This document shows positions 1 through 8,702 of a DNA stretch of 64,000 nucleotides, piece after piece. The stretch lies in NCBI GenBank assembly GCA_030041275.1, contig JASHOE010000046.1, positions 44,221 to 108,220 on the forward strand, read 5' to 3'. The position numbers and the translations under genes are program-made. This DNA is from Streptosporangiaceae bacterium (lineage in GTDB: Bacteria; Actinomycetota; Actinomycetes; Streptosporangiales; Streptosporangiaceae). The notes beneath the pieces were generated by a model, which saw nothing but the letters and a program-made list of their open reading frames with translations, was not told the DNA's origin and did not search any database. Within the stretch, counting starts at the first letter, position 1; each line of letters opens with the position of its first letter.

Positions 1-603
1 GAGCAGGACCCCAGCCCAGTCCAGTGGCGGCGGGGTGATCGCGCCGGCGTTCTCCACCAGTCGCCAGGCGACAGCAAACGCAATGACGCCGAGCGGAGCG
101 TTGATGAGGAACAGCCAGTGCCAGGATGCGTACGTGGTGATGAGCCCGCCAGCCAGCGGGGCGATGACCGGCGCGATCAGGCCTGGCCACACGACGTAGG
201 ACATGATCCGGACGAGGTCCCGCTTGTCCGCGCCGGATACCACCATGTTCCGGCCGACCGGGACCATCATCGCGCCGCCGGCTCCTTGAAGCACCCGCAT
301 AGCGACTAGCTCGCCGAGGCTGATGCTCGAGGCGCAGGCGACGGAGGCCGCTGTGAAGATCACGATCGCGGACAGGAAAACGGCGCGGTTGCCGAAGCGG
401 CGGGTCAGCCATCCGCTCAGCGGGATCAGCACGGCCAGCGTCAGCAGGTAGGCCGTGATCACGAGGCCGACCTGAGTCGCCGGCACGTGCAGTGACCGGC
501 CGATGCGCGGGCTGGCCGTAGTTACGATCGTGCCGTCGAGCATCTCCATGAAGAAACACCCGGCGACAAGCAGAGCCGTGTTGCGCTGACGCTTGAGTAT
601 CAC
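1..603 (-). CDS. MFS drug exporter, DHA2/EmrB-QacA type (3' end outside window)
   Basis: Partial gene whose C-terminal half lies beyond base 1. The 201 visible codons match the N-terminal half of a 14-TM proton-coupled multidrug exporter of the cytoplasmic membrane. Seen are TM1 with MEMLDGTIV, the loop motif RRFGNR after TM2, LQGAGGAMMVPVGR in TM4 and the TM5 region APLAGG followed by WHWLFLINAPLG, all typical of the DHA2 family. The start is placed at GTG 603 because an in-frame stop lies four codons upstream; no clear ribosome site is present, so an internal ATG at MEMLD is possible. It runs in the same direction as the oxidoreductase gene 122 bases upstream. The substrate is unknown. Confidence 0.85.
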   Translation of the reverse strand, partial: MILKRQRNTALLVAGCFFMEMLDGTIVTTASPRIGRSLHVPATQVGLVITAYLLTLAVLIPLSGWLTRRFGNRAVFLSAIVIFTAASVACASSISLGELVAMRVLQGAGGAMMVPVGRNMVVSGADKRDLVRIMSYVVWPGLIAPVIAPLAGGLITTYASWHWLFLINAPLGVIAFAVAWRLVENAGAITPPPLDWAGVLL

Positions 604-725
604 TGATACCGATTATCCATCGCGGTCAGCCGCGAGGGACTACTCCAAGCCCGCGTTCCGATGGCGGGCTCAGCCACCGGCAGTTGCAGCGCCGGAGCCG
701 GGCCTGACTGGCGCCGTGGCCGCAG

Positions 726-1607
726 TCAGAGCGCCGCAACCGCCGGGATGATCTTGCTGCCGATAATGTCGATCGGCTTGCGGTCCCAGATGCGTGCGAC
801 GTTGCAGATGGCCGTGCCGATGCCCAGCTCGGCGAGCTTTCCCAGCTCGTCGACCACTTCCGCGGCCCGTTCCCCCCGCTCGCCCACGTCCAGGTGAAAG
901 AGCACACTTTTCTCGATCTCGTTGTAGTCGCGGCCGAGGGTCTCGCAATGCGCGTGCAGCACGTCGAGTTTGTGCGGCAGCTGCGGCCCGGGAAAGAACA
1001 AGTTGCAGGCCTGCGCGTACCGCGCTACCAGGCGGAGGGTCTTGCGCTCGCCGGCTCCGCCGATCATGATCGGCGGATGCGGCCGGGTGATCGCCCGGGG
1101 TTGGTTCAGCGGCCGACCGAGCTGGAAGTACTCGCCGCGGAACGGTGCCTCGTCGCCTGCCCACATCTGAAGGCAGATCCGCAGCGTCTCCTCAAGCTGC
1201 CCAAAGCGCTGCGCCAGCGGCGGAAACGGGATGCCGAGCGCGCGCGCTTCCTGCTCGTACCAGGCCGCACCGATCCCTAGCCAGGCACGGCCGCCGGACA
1301 GCACGTCGAGGGTGGTGACGATCTTGGCGAGCACACCGGGGTGCCGGTACGGCACGCCGGTCACCACAGCGAGCAGCCGGGCCCGGGACGTGCTGGCGGC
1401 GAGGTAACCGAGCGTTGTGTAGGCCTCCAGCATGTTCTGCTCGGGCGGCCCTATGCCTGCTATCTGGAAGAAGTGGTCCATCACTCCGATCATGTCGAAG
1501 CCCGCATCGTCCAGGGCACGGCCCACTGATGCCAGGTCGCTGCCAAGCCGCGGTCCGCTGGTGCCGCTGAAATCCGCGATCGACACGCCAATCCGCACGG
1601 CCATCAC
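726..1607 (-). CDS. LLM class F420-dependent oxidoreductase
   Basis: A 293-residue luciferase-like monooxygenase fold protein (TIM barrel). The N-terminus RIGVSIADFSG, the stretch GVMDHFFQI, VTGVPYRHPGVLAKIVTTLDVLSGGRAW read in pieces, and GIGAAWYEQE are the usual landmarks of actinobacterial coenzyme F420-dependent members, and the length is normal. The reaction is probably a hydride transfer between F420H2 and an unknown organic substrate in the cytoplasm; specificity cannot be read. GTG 1607 and ATG 1604 are adjacent start choices, with GAGG just upstream. The gene lies upstream of an MFS exporter in the same direction and may be co-transcribed with it. Confidence 0.88.
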   Translation of the reverse strand: MMAVRIGVSIADFSGTSGPRLGSDLASVGRALDDAGFDMIGVMDHFFQIAGIGPPEQNMLEAYTTLGYLAASTSRARLLAVVTGVPYRHPGVLAKIVTTLDVLSGGRAWLGIGAAWYEQEARALGIPFPPLAQRFGQLEETLRICLQMWAGDEAPFRGEYFQLGRPLNQPRAITRPHPPIMIGGAGERKTLRLVARYAQACNLFFPGPQLPHKLDVLHAHCETLGRDYNEIEKSVLFHLDVGERGERAAEVVDELGKLAELGIGTAICNVARIWDRKPIDIIGSKIIPAVAAL

Positions 1608-1866
1608 CTCAGCGCTCAGCTTGCCATAGCGGTAAGGGGTCGCTGTTCACCGTGCATGTCGTTCAGCCTGCTCGCGCCCGGCTGAGGGGAGGTGGCCGCA
1701 CGACGGTTGCGCGCCGCCGGGAATGTATGGATGCGGGCTCTGTTGTTTGCCGTGTGGCAACAAACGGCCTGGCGTGAGCGCAGCCCAGCGCTCCGAGAGA
1801 CCGCCCCTCGGACAGGCTTGCCCTGGCCGGGTAGCGCGCGGTTCAGGCGGTGCCCGCACCCGACCT

Positions 1867-3075
1867 GTGCCGAGCGGGTGGCGGCTGGTCGCGCTGGTCG
1901 GCACCATGTCGATTTTCGGGCCGCTGTGCATAGACATGTACCTGCCTGCGCTCCCCGAGCTGAGCTCGCAACTGCACGTCGGGGCGTCGGCCACACAGCT
2001 CACCCTCACCGCGTGCGTGATCAGCATCGCGGTCGGCCAGCTCGTGCTCGGGCCGATCAGCGATCGGGTCGGACGCCGCCCACCGCTGCTGGCGGGCCTG
2101 GCTGCCTTCCTCGGGTCATCGGCGGTCTGCGCGATTGCACCTAACATCTACGTGCTCACCAGTTTCCGGCTGATCCAGGGCCTCGGGGGGGCAGCCGGCA
2201 TCGCGATCTCCCGGTCCATCGTCCGGGACCTGCATTCGGGCCCGGCGCTGGCTCGGTTCTACGCGACGCTCATGCTGGCGACCGGACTCGGTCCGGTCCT
2301 GGCGCCGCAGATCGGCAGCTGGATTCTGGCCGTTTCCTCGTGGCGCGGAGTTTTTGCCGCGCTGGCCGTTTTCGGCGCCATCCTGCTGGCGCTGGTGTGG
2401 TGGCGGGTGCCGGAGACGCGGCCTCCGTCGGCCCGCTCCACGGGCAGCATGTGGCGCGCGCTCGGCACGACCGCGCTGGTGAGCCGCGACCGGACGTTCC
2501 TCGCTTACGCACTGGGCTGTGCGCTGGCGATGGGTGCGGTGTTCTCCTACGTCGCCGGGTCCTCGTTCGTCCTGCAGAACGTCTACCGGCTGTCGCCGCA
2601 AAAGTACGGGCTCATCTTCGCGCTGACTGGCTGCGCCATGGTGGCGGGCGCGCAGTTGAGCGGCAGGCTGGCGGGGCGCATTGGCTCGGCTTCGCTCCTC
2701 GCCGCCGGCCTTGGCACGATGACCGCTGGCGGCGGGCTGCTGCTCGGGGTTGTCGTCTCCCGCGCGGCCGGCCTGGCTGGCGTGATTCCTGCGGTAATCA
2801 TGATCATGGCTGGCTGGGGACTGGTGGGGCCGAACGCGCTAGCGCTGGGGATGCAGAGATATCCGCAGTCGGCCGGGGCGGCCTCGGCGGTTGTCGGCTT
2901 CCTGCAGTTCACGGTCGCTGCGATCGCTGCACCGCTACCGGGCCTCGGTGGCACCGCCGACCCGCTGCCGATGGCGATTCTGGTTGCGGGCTTCCCGATG
3001 GTGGCCATCGTCACTGTCCTGGCGGTGCCGGCGGGCGCCGCAGCCCGCGCGTTGGCGCTCCCGCACAAGCTATGA
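1867..3075 (+). CDS. MFS multidrug exporter, Bcr/CflA family
   Basis: A 12-TM drug/proton antiporter of the DHA1 Bcr/CflA type. Diagnostic features are the first TM segment with FGPLCIDMYLPALPEL, GPISDRVGRRPPLL (motif A) after TM2, and RLIQGLGGAAGIAISRSIVRD in TM4, read in pieces. The reading frame is open back to an ATG at 1723, but that would add about 48 residues of Arg/Gly/Pro-rich sequence not found in this family. GTG 1867 gives MPSGWRLVALVGTMSIF, the expected short N-terminus; GTG 1774 is another possibility. The end is followed by about 300 bases without a gene. The substrate is unknown. Confidence 0.85.
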   Translation: MPSGWRLVALVGTMSIFGPLCIDMYLPALPELSSQLHVGASATQLTLTACVISIAVGQLVLGPISDRVGRRPPLLAGLAAFLGSSAVCAIAPNIYVLTSFRLIQGLGGAAGIAISRSIVRDLHSGPALARFYATLMLATGLGPVLAPQIGSWILAVSSWRGVFAALAVFGAILLALVWWRVPETRPPSARSTGSMWRALGTTALVSRDRTFLAYALGCALAMGAVFSYVAGSSFVLQNVYRLSPQKYGLIFALTGCAMVAGAQLSGRLAGRIGSASLLAAGLGTMTAGGGLLLGVVVSRAAGLAGVIPAVIMIMAGWGLVGPNALALGMQRYPQSAGAASAVVGFLQFTVAAIAAPLPGLGGTADPLPMAILVAGFPMVAIVTVLAVPAGAAARALALPHKL

Positions 3076-3373
3076 GGGGATGGTTTGGGATCCGTGATAC
3101 TGCGCACTCGGCAAGTAATCTCTTAGCCTGCCAGCAACTGCTGTTCCACTGGCGAGGCGCTGCCGGCGCGGATCCCCTGGAGGCGGCAGTTTTCCGCGCC
3201 TTATGACCAGGAGGCAGCGACATTCGATTGCGTGCGATCCCCTGCGTCCTATCGAGGAGTATGGCGGCGGGCTGCCACGACTGGAGAGCTCGTTCCGGCA
3301 ACCGGCGTGTGATGCGTACTGACGTCCGAGCTCAGACGCTCGCGCCACGAACGACGGAGAGGATGAGGACGGG

Positions 3374-4402
3374 TTGATTATTGAAGACGCAGGTGAGCGG
3401 ACATACGAAGTAGTCGCGGGTTGGGGGGAGCTGCCGAGTGGCTGGGAGTGGGGGCAGGTCGCGGCCGTAGCGGTTGACTCAGCGGACAACGTCCACGTTT
3501 TCACCCGCGCTGACCATCCGTACTTGATCTTCGACCGTAACGGCAAGCTGCTCGACCAGTGGGGCGCTGGTCTGTTTAAGCAGCCGCACGGAATTTGCGT
3601 CGCCGCCGACGACTCCGTCTACTTCGTCGACGTGCACGGCCACATCATCATGAAGTTCAATGCTCAAGGTCGTCATCAGCTGACCCTAGGAAACCGCGAC
3701 ACACCCTCGGACACCGGTTACACGCGTGAGATCAGGGAACCGGATCGCGCAGCAAGTGCTGGCGAGCTGCCCGGCGGAGGACCGGGGTCTTACACCGAGG
3801 CCGTCGCGATGATCAATGGTGTGGCCCGCGCGGGCGGCCCATTCCACCAGCCGACCGACGTGTCGATCGCAGCGAACGGCGACATCTACGTCAGCGACGG
3901 TTATCGCAACGCGCGCGTTCACCGTTTTGCCAGCGATGGCACGCTGATCAAGTCGTGGGGAAAGCCCGGCAACGCCAGGGAACTTCGCAATACCCGGGAC
4001 GCGCCAGGCTCATTCCACACTCCGCACGGGATCTGGGTGCACAAGGACCGGGTCTATGCTTCCGACCGCGAGAACAATCGGATCCAGCTCTTCACGCTCG
4101 ATGGCGATCACGTCGACACCTGGCTCGGATATCTTCGGCCGACGAAAATCTACGTCAGTCCGGACGAAGAGGTTATGTATGTTTCCGAGCTCGACGACCG
4201 GGTCAGTATCGTCGACCTGGCTGGCAACGTCATCGGCCATCTTGGCCCAGGGCACGTCATTGGCCAGTCTGACGGTGGGCGGAGCCACGAGCCCGGGAAA
4301 TTCTGGGGGCCACACGGGGTGTGGACGGACTCCGAGGGCTCGATTTATGTCGGCGAGGTTCTCGAGGGACGGCGCCTGCAGAAATTTGCTCGGCGCACGT
4401 AG
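3374..4402 (+). CDS. NHL-repeat six-bladed beta-propeller protein
   Basis: A 342-residue protein made of NHL/SMP-30-like propeller blades. Recurring motifs are FKQPHGICVAADDSVYFVD, FHQPTDVSIAANGDIYVSD, FHTPHGIWV and FWGPHGVWTDSEGSIYVGE, each the start of a blade strand. No signal peptide is visible, so a cytoplasmic place is likely unless the start is wrong. The start is TTG 3374 preceded by GAGGATGAGGA. Such proteins resemble the lyase domain of peptidylglycine amidation enzymes, but catalytic residues cannot be assigned by eye. An amidohydrolase follows 97 bases downstream in the same direction, suggesting a shared catabolic role. The bases 3076-3373 upstream show no gene or clear signal. 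Confidence 0.8.
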   Translation: MIIEDAGERTYEVVAGWGELPSGWEWGQVAAVAVDSADNVHVFTRADHPYLIFDRNGKLLDQWGAGLFKQPHGICVAADDSVYFVDVHGHIIMKFNAQGRHQLTLGNRDTPSDTGYTREIREPDRAASAGELPGGGPGSYTEAVAMINGVARAGGPFHQPTDVSIAANGDIYVSDGYRNARVHRFASDGTLIKSWGKPGNARELRNTRDAPGSFHTPHGIWVHKDRVYASDRENNRIQLFTLDGDHVDTWLGYLRPTKIYVSPDEEVMYVSELDDRVSIVDLAGNVIGHLGPGHVIGQSDGGRSHEPGKFWGPHGVWTDSEGSIYVGEVLEGRRLQKFARRT

Positions 4403-4499
4403 CCATCCTGGCGGCAGAAACAAGAGACGCCGGAAACAAGATCAGTCTGCCACCGGGACACCGCGAGCCTGCGTGCAGACATAACCGGAAGGTTCGCCC

Positions 4500-5369
4500 G
4501 TGGAAATCATAGATGGCCAGTTTCACGAGCCATCGCCGCCGAAGCCGATCGATGACGCGTTCGATGCGGCGGCATCGCAACTTATCAACGTCGAGCTGGC
4601 CCGGGAAGCTATCGATTGCGTCGGGGTCGACAAGGCGCTGGCGTTCGCCAGTCAGCCGTACATCGAGGCCTGCGTTGCGAGATATCCCGAGCGCTTCGCC
4701 GGCGTCCTCGTGTTCGATCACCTGGCCGAGGACCTTGAGGAGCAGATCGCTACGTACCGGCTGAAGCCCGGCTGCCTCGCTGGCCGCAACCTAGTCGCCA
4801 ACGCGGCCACCGCCGAACTTCGGCCTGAATTCCGCGAAGGCAAGTTCGATCGCTACTGGTCGTACGCCGAGAAATATGACGTGCCGTTGTTCTTCTCCAC
4901 GCATGGGTGGGCAGGCGTGATGAGCGTGGTGGCAGAGCGTCACCCAGGCCTGACCATGATCATTGATCATATTGGTGTCAGCCAGTCACCGGTCTCGCCC
5001 CCGCGCGATGAGCCGTGGGACAAGCTGGATGGCCTTCTCAGCCTCGCGCAATACCCGAATGTCAACGTGAAGCTTTGCGGTGCGCCGTTGCTGTCCTCGG
5101 AGCCCTACCCCTACAAGGACGTATGGCCGTACCTCCATCGCGTCTTCGAGGCGTTCGGCGCGCACCGGATCCTGTGGGCGTCGGATTACACGAGGATGCG
5201 CTGGCTGCCGTCACTTCAGGCAACGGGCACGCGGTACGCGCCTTTCAAGGACTGGAAGTATTACAGCGACTGCCTGAGTTACGTTCGGGATACGACCGAG
5301 ATCTCGGAGTCCGAGAAAGAGTGGGTGCTGGGTAAGACCGTTCGGCGCGTGCTCCGCTGGCAGGACTGA
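4500..5369 (+). CDS. Amidohydrolase family 2 (metal-dependent TIM-barrel hydrolase)
   Basis: A 289-residue protein of the amidohydrolase-2 / decarboxylase group. Seen are the N-terminal metal-site region EIIDGQFHEP (a variant of the usual DxHxH), FFSTHGWAGV with a metal-type His, MIIDHIGVS with the second His, and the C-terminal RILWASDYTRMRW with the catalytic Asp. These are the landmarks of 2-pyrone-4,6-dicarboxylate lactonase and gamma-resorcylate decarboxylase-like enzymes. The start GTG 4500 follows GGAAGG. The first His of the HxH pair appears replaced (GQFH), so metal binding may differ from relatives. The substrate is unknown; the neighbouring NHL protein and nitrile hydratase-like genes suggest small-molecule catabolism. 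Confidence 0.82.
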   Translation: MEIIDGQFHEPSPPKPIDDAFDAAASQLINVELAREAIDCVGVDKALAFASQPYIEACVARYPERFAGVLVFDHLAEDLEEQIATYRLKPGCLAGRNLVANAATAELRPEFREGKFDRYWSYAEKYDVPLFFSTHGWAGVMSVVAERHPGLTMIIDHIGVSQSPVSPPRDEPWDKLDGLLSLAQYPNVNVKLCGAPLLSSEPYPYKDVWPYLHRVFEAFGAHRILWASDYTRMRWLPSLQATGTRYAPFKDWKYYSDCLSYVRDTTEISESEKEWVLGKTVRRVLRWQD

Positions 5370-5489
5370 CCGGCCCTAGCAGCCCAGGAGGTGGCAGCTG
5401 ACGGCGGCAGGCTGTGACGCTCACCCTGGCGGCCCGCAAGGCTGCAGCGTCTGACCGGCCCGCGATACCGTTACTGGCGTGAGCTTGTC

Positions 5490-5768
5490 ATGAGCAGGGT
5501 TCACGACATGGGCGGCCAGACTGGGTTCGGGCCCGTCCCGGTCGAGGATGACGACGGGCAGTTCTTCCACGCAGACTGGGAGGCCCGGGTCTACGCGCTC
5601 GTCCGGGCACTGCAGCGGCGGGGCATCATCGGTGCGCAGTTCGACGATCTTCGCGACGCGATCGAGCGCATCCCGCCCGCGGAGTACCTCGCGTCGTCCT
5701 ACTACGAACGCTGGCTCCGCGCGGCGGAGATGCTGCTCACCGAGCGCGGGTTGCTCCACGATGGCTAG
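5490..5768 (+). CDS. Nitrile hydratase family, beta subunit N-terminal half as a separate chain
   Basis: A 92-residue protein equal to the N-terminal domain of nitrile hydratase beta. Its first residues VHDMGGQTGFGPV match the conserved beta start, and FHADWEARVYAL, AIERIPPAEYL and SSYYERWLRAAEMLL follow in the family order. A normal beta subunit continues to about 220 residues; here the chain stops and the C-terminal half starts as a new ORF overlapping by eight bases. The accessory (activator) proteins of cobalt nitrile hydratases are related to this domain but lack the VHDxGG start, so a structural subunit is preferred. It is first in a three-gene overlapping unit, comparable to scnB of thiocyanate hydrolase or a beta-half chain of toyocamycin nitrile hydratase. 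Confidence 0.85.
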   Translation: MSRVHDMGGQTGFGPVPVEDDDGQFFHADWEARVYALVRALQRRGIIGAQFDDLRDAIERIPPAEYLASSYYERWLRAAEMLLTERGLLHDG

Positions 5769-6027
5769 GTTCGCCCCTGGTGATCGAGTGCGAGCCCGCA
5801 GTGTGGATTCGGACGGCCACACTCGTCTGCCGCGTTACGTCCGGGGTCATGTCGGTGAGGTCGTCGCGGTCCGGGCGGTATGGGCATTGCCCGATCAGAC
5901 GCTGCGCGGGACTTCCCGCCCCGAGCAGGTGTATGCGGTGCGGTTCACGGCCGATGAGCTCTGGGGCTCTGGGTCGCACTCTGTGACCCTGGACCTTTGG
6001 GAGTCCTACGTGGAGCAACAGCGATGA
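5761..6027 (+). CDS. Nitrile hydratase family, beta subunit C-terminal half as a separate chain
   Basis: An 88-residue protein equal to the C-terminal SH3-like barrel domain of nitrile hydratase beta. Seen are FAPGDRVRAR, HTRLPRYVRGHVGEVV, PEQVYAVRFTADELWG and LDLWESYVE, in the family's order. ATG 5761 overlaps the TAG of the preceding half (ATGGCTAG), and its TGA overlaps the ATG of the alpha gene (ATGA), so the three proteins are probably made by coupled translation in equal amounts. Because the second half has its own start codon and an intact domain boundary, this looks like a true split gene rather than a recent frameshift. It corresponds in position to scnA of the thiocyanate hydrolase operon. 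Confidence 0.85.
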   Translation: MARFAPGDRVRARSVDSDGHTRLPRYVRGHVGEVVAVRAVWALPDQTLRGTSRPEQVYAVRFTADELWGSGSHSVTLDLWESYVEQQR

Positions 6028-6608
6028 CCGGGAATCATGCAGAGCTTCCGGTCGCGGCCCGGGTGCGCTCGCTGGAGGAGCGGCTTATCGCGGCGGGTCT
6101 GATCACCGACGACGAACTGGATGGCATCCTGACCGAGGTCTTCGAGTCTGCCTCGCCCGCCAACGGGGCGCGGATGGTGGCCCGCGCCTGGATCGATCGC
6201 GCGTACGCGCACCGGCTGATCGCGGACGGCAATGCCGCAGCCGAGGAGCTTGGCTTCGCGGCTGAAACCACGGGTTACCTGCTCAAGGCCGTCGAGAATA
6301 CCCCGGCTGTCCACAACGTGATCGTTTGCACGCTCTGCTCGTGCTACCCGACCGCCCTGCTTGGCCCGTCGCCCAGCTGGTACAAGAGTTTTGCGTACCG
6401 CTCGCGGGTGGTACGCGAGCCCCGCGCTGTGCTGGCGGAGTTCGGGCTCGAACTGGCCGAGGGCACCGAGATCCGGGTATGGGACGCTAACTCTGAGACC
6501 CGTTACCTGGTCCTCCCGCGGCCGCCCGAGTCCGTGAGCGGCATGGATGAGGGCACGCTGGCGTCCCTGGTGACGCGGAACGGCCTCATCGGCACGGCTG
6601 CCTGCTAA
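6024..6608 (+). CDS. Nitrile hydratase family, cobalt-type alpha subunit
   Basis: A 194-residue catalytic subunit. The metal-binding loop VCTLCSCY is intact, with Cys102, Cys105 and Cys107; Thr at the second position of the loop is the mark of cobalt (Co3+) enzymes, whereas iron enzymes usually have Ser. Also seen are ARAWIDRAYAHRLIADG, VVREPRAVLAEFGLEL and RYLVLP, in the family order. Length is close to that of normal alpha subunits. The family hydrates nitriles to amides or, in thiocyanate hydrolase, hydrolyses thiocyanate; the substrate here cannot be told from the sequence. No separate cobalt-loading activator gene and no amidase lies next to it, although an alpha/beta hydrolase follows 98 bases downstream. 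Confidence 0.9.
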   Translation: MTGNHAELPVAARVRSLEERLIAAGLITDDELDGILTEVFESASPANGARMVARAWIDRAYAHRLIADGNAAAEELGFAAETTGYLLKAVENTPAVHNVIVCTLCSCYPTALLGPSPSWYKSFAYRSRVVREPRAVLAEFGLELAEGTEIRVWDANSETRYLVLPRPPESVSGMDEGTLASLVTRNGLIGTAAC

Positions 6609-6706
6609 ACCCTGTCTGGAAAGCAGAGGTAGCTGTCCTGACCAGCAAAGGCATCGAGCCCATGGCGCTGGATTGGACCTAAGCGCTCTCCGGTCGACAC
6701 ACTGAC

Positions 6707-7363
6707 GTGGTGAACGTCGAGCGGGGGGTGTATGGCTCGTTGCCCTATGCCGCCGTAGGGAACGGTCCTCCTCTCGTGGTGTTCGCGGGACTGATGCCCG
6801 TGACCGGGGTTGCCAGTGATGGTGTGGTGAACAGCGCGCTGCATCCGCTGTTGCCGCTTGCGCGATCACGGCGCCTGGTGCTGTTCAACCGCCGCGACGG
6901 GTTGCCTCGCGGGATGACGATGGCTGACCTGGCGCGCGAGCATGCTGATGCGCTGCGCGACGGTTTCGCGACGCCGGTCGATCTGGCAGGCACGTCGACG
7001 GGAGGCACCATCGCCGCTCAGTTCAGCGCTGATCACGGTGAACTGGTCGCCCGGCTAGCTCTGATCAGCGCCGCCTGCCGTCTTGGCCCAGTCGGCAAAC
7101 AGCTACAGGCTCAGGTAGCGGCAGCCATCCGTAGCGGCAGGTACCGGCGCGCCGCCGCCACCGCGGCGGCGGGGCTGGTGCCGCCCTGGCGGGGAAAGCT
7201 CATCGTCGCCGGCCGTGACGACCGGTTCTACAGTCCGGCCCTGTTCGAGCAGACCGCCCAGCTCATCGCGGCCAGTCGGTTGCATCTCATCAGCGGCCGC
7301 GGCCACATCACTGTGACCCGCGACCGCTCTTTCGGCCCGACTCTTGGCGCATTCTTCGGCTGA
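6707..7363 (+). CDS. Alpha/beta hydrolase
   Basis: A 218-residue hydrolase of the alpha/beta fold, somewhat shorter than the usual 250-300. The nucleophile elbow is GTSTGG with Ser as nucleophile, the oxyanion region is VVFAGLMP, a late Asp sits in IVAGRDDRFYS and the catalytic His is in SGRGHITV. The region between the nucleophile and the final Asp is short, so the cap domain is reduced. The start GTG 6707 follows a weak ribosome site. It lies downstream of the nitrile hydratase-like unit in the same direction and could act on its product, but that is inference. It converges with the membrane-protein gene at 7500. Confidence 0.78.
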   Translation: MVNVERGVYGSLPYAAVGNGPPLVVFAGLMPVTGVASDGVVNSALHPLLPLARSRRLVLFNRRDGLPRGMTMADLAREHADALRDGFATPVDLAGTSTGGTIAAQFSADHGELVARLALISAACRLGPVGKQLQAQVAAAIRSGRYRRAAATAAAGLVPPWRGKLIVAGRDDRFYSPALFEQTAQLIAASRLHLISGRGHITVTRDRSFGPTLGAFFG

Positions 7364-7499
7364 CCCAGATAGCAAGGAGATGGCGCATTTCGTGTGATGT
7401 CATCGAGCTTTCCGTTGTCCCAAGAGTCGATGTGGCTCGAGCCTGCAGCACGGCCTGGTGGCTGCGGAGGGTGACCAAGGGCGACAGTGGGCTCGCTGG

Positions 7500-8363
7500 C
7501 TACGGTGCGGCCATGGCCTCTTTGGCTGACAGCGTCGTTCTGACAGTTCGCACGGCTTTGCCGAATGCCAATAGGGCTCGGCCCTTGACGAACCAAGCCG
7601 TGCCAAATGCCAGAAACGCGACGGTCTCTGCGTAGAGCAGCCACGGCGCTTCGCTCTTGAGCGACGGACTGAACGCGACCTGCTGGATGACGGCGAAGGC
7701 TCCCGCGACCGCCATGGCAGCGATGCAACCCCAGTAGATTCTGTTGTTGCGGCCCTTCAGGCTCGGATTCAGCTCAATCTGTCGCTCGTCATCGGTCATC
7801 GCGTCGATCTCATCGCTCGAGTACGACTTGGTAAATCGCCACGCCATGAGCGCGATCATCGTCATCAGGCCGCACAGGCACACCACATGAACGATGCCGA
7901 TCTCGGAGCCATCGGGCGATGGCTGCAATACGACGGGAGTGACCGGACCACAGCTAGTGGTCTGGAGATAGTCACTGGTTGGCGGCGCCGTCGGGAACAA
8001 GGCGATCCCGACGGCAAACAGCCCGGCGAAGTTAGTTACCCAGCGCTCCAGTCGGTCGCGGCCCCGGTAGAAGATCAGGAACACGCTGGCTGCCCACATC
8101 GCGCCGACGAAGACATCCCGCATGTGCGAGTAGTAGTAGCCGCTTAGCGAGTCCGGCAGCTTGTTCGATATCGGCACCAGGCAGGCGCCAATGTGGTGGG
8201 AGAAAACTACCCAGTTGCCAAGGAAGACGGCGAATGGCAGGCAGACTCCGATCCAGCCGATGGCTTTACGGAGAGTCATGTAGCTGCCGACGAGTTGTCC
8301 GGATACAGCCGCACTATCTGTTGCTGCCGCTTGTCCGGTGGTCGCAATGTTCGGCGCCGACAT
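7500..8363 (-). CDS. Membrane protein of unknown function, about six TM segments
   Basis: A 287-residue protein. The frame is open to 8585, but ATG 8363 is preceded by AAAGGAG at ideal spacing and gives MSAPNIATTG, so the longer N-terminus (Ala/Thr-rich, no membrane segment) is unlikely. Hydrophobic stretches appear around ICVCLPFAVFLG, VGAMWAASVFLIF, FAGLFAVGIALF, IVHVVCLCGLMTMIALMA, IYWGCIAAMAVAGAFAVI and AETVAFLAFGTAWFV. Two Cys in the third extracytoplasmic part might pair. I do not recognise the family. It converges with the hydrolase at 6707 and diverges from the oxidoreductase at 8703. Confidence 0.75.
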   Translation of the reverse strand: MSAPNIATTGQAAATDSAAVSGQLVGSYMTLRKAIGWIGVCLPFAVFLGNWVVFSHHIGACLVPISNKLPDSLSGYYYSHMRDVFVGAMWAASVFLIFYRGRDRLERWVTNFAGLFAVGIALFPTAPPTSDYLQTTSCGPVTPVVLQPSPDGSEIGIVHVVCLCGLMTMIALMAWRFTKSYSSDEIDAMTDDERQIELNPSLKGRNNRIYWGCIAAMAVAGAFAVIQQVAFSPSLKSEAPWLLYAETVAFLAFGTAWFVKGRALLAFGKAVRTVRTTLSAKEAMAAP

Positions 8364-8702
8364 CTTCGCTCCTTTGATCGCGGTCTGACAGTGAGTGGTG
8401 ACGGAGCGCGCTGGCTGATTTGTGCCGACGTGGCTCTTCGATGCCGCTGCGTCGCGGGTGGGAGCCGTGCTCCCTTGTGCAGCCGCGGTTGCCGGCACGG
8501 AGGGCGCCGGCTTCGTGGCTGATACATCCGCTCGATTAATCCGGCGCTCGACCGGTGCGTGACTTTCTCTAGTCAGGATCAGCACATATACGACGCGAGA
8601 GGACTATTCTGAGCGCCTAGTCCACCACTCGTCTCGGTCAGCGCTGATCGCGACGCCCGCTGTGGTTGCCAATATCGATCGGGCTGTTCTGGGAGAGCAG
8701 TT
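8364..8702. other. Gene-free divergent interval
   Basis: This 339-base stretch separates the divergent membrane-protein and Gfo/Idh/MocA genes, once the former is started at 8363. It contains the ribosome site of the leftward gene at its left edge and a less GC-rich patch around 8565-8610 that may hold promoters. No convincing -35/-10 pair, repeat or RNA structure was identified. Confidence 0.5.
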
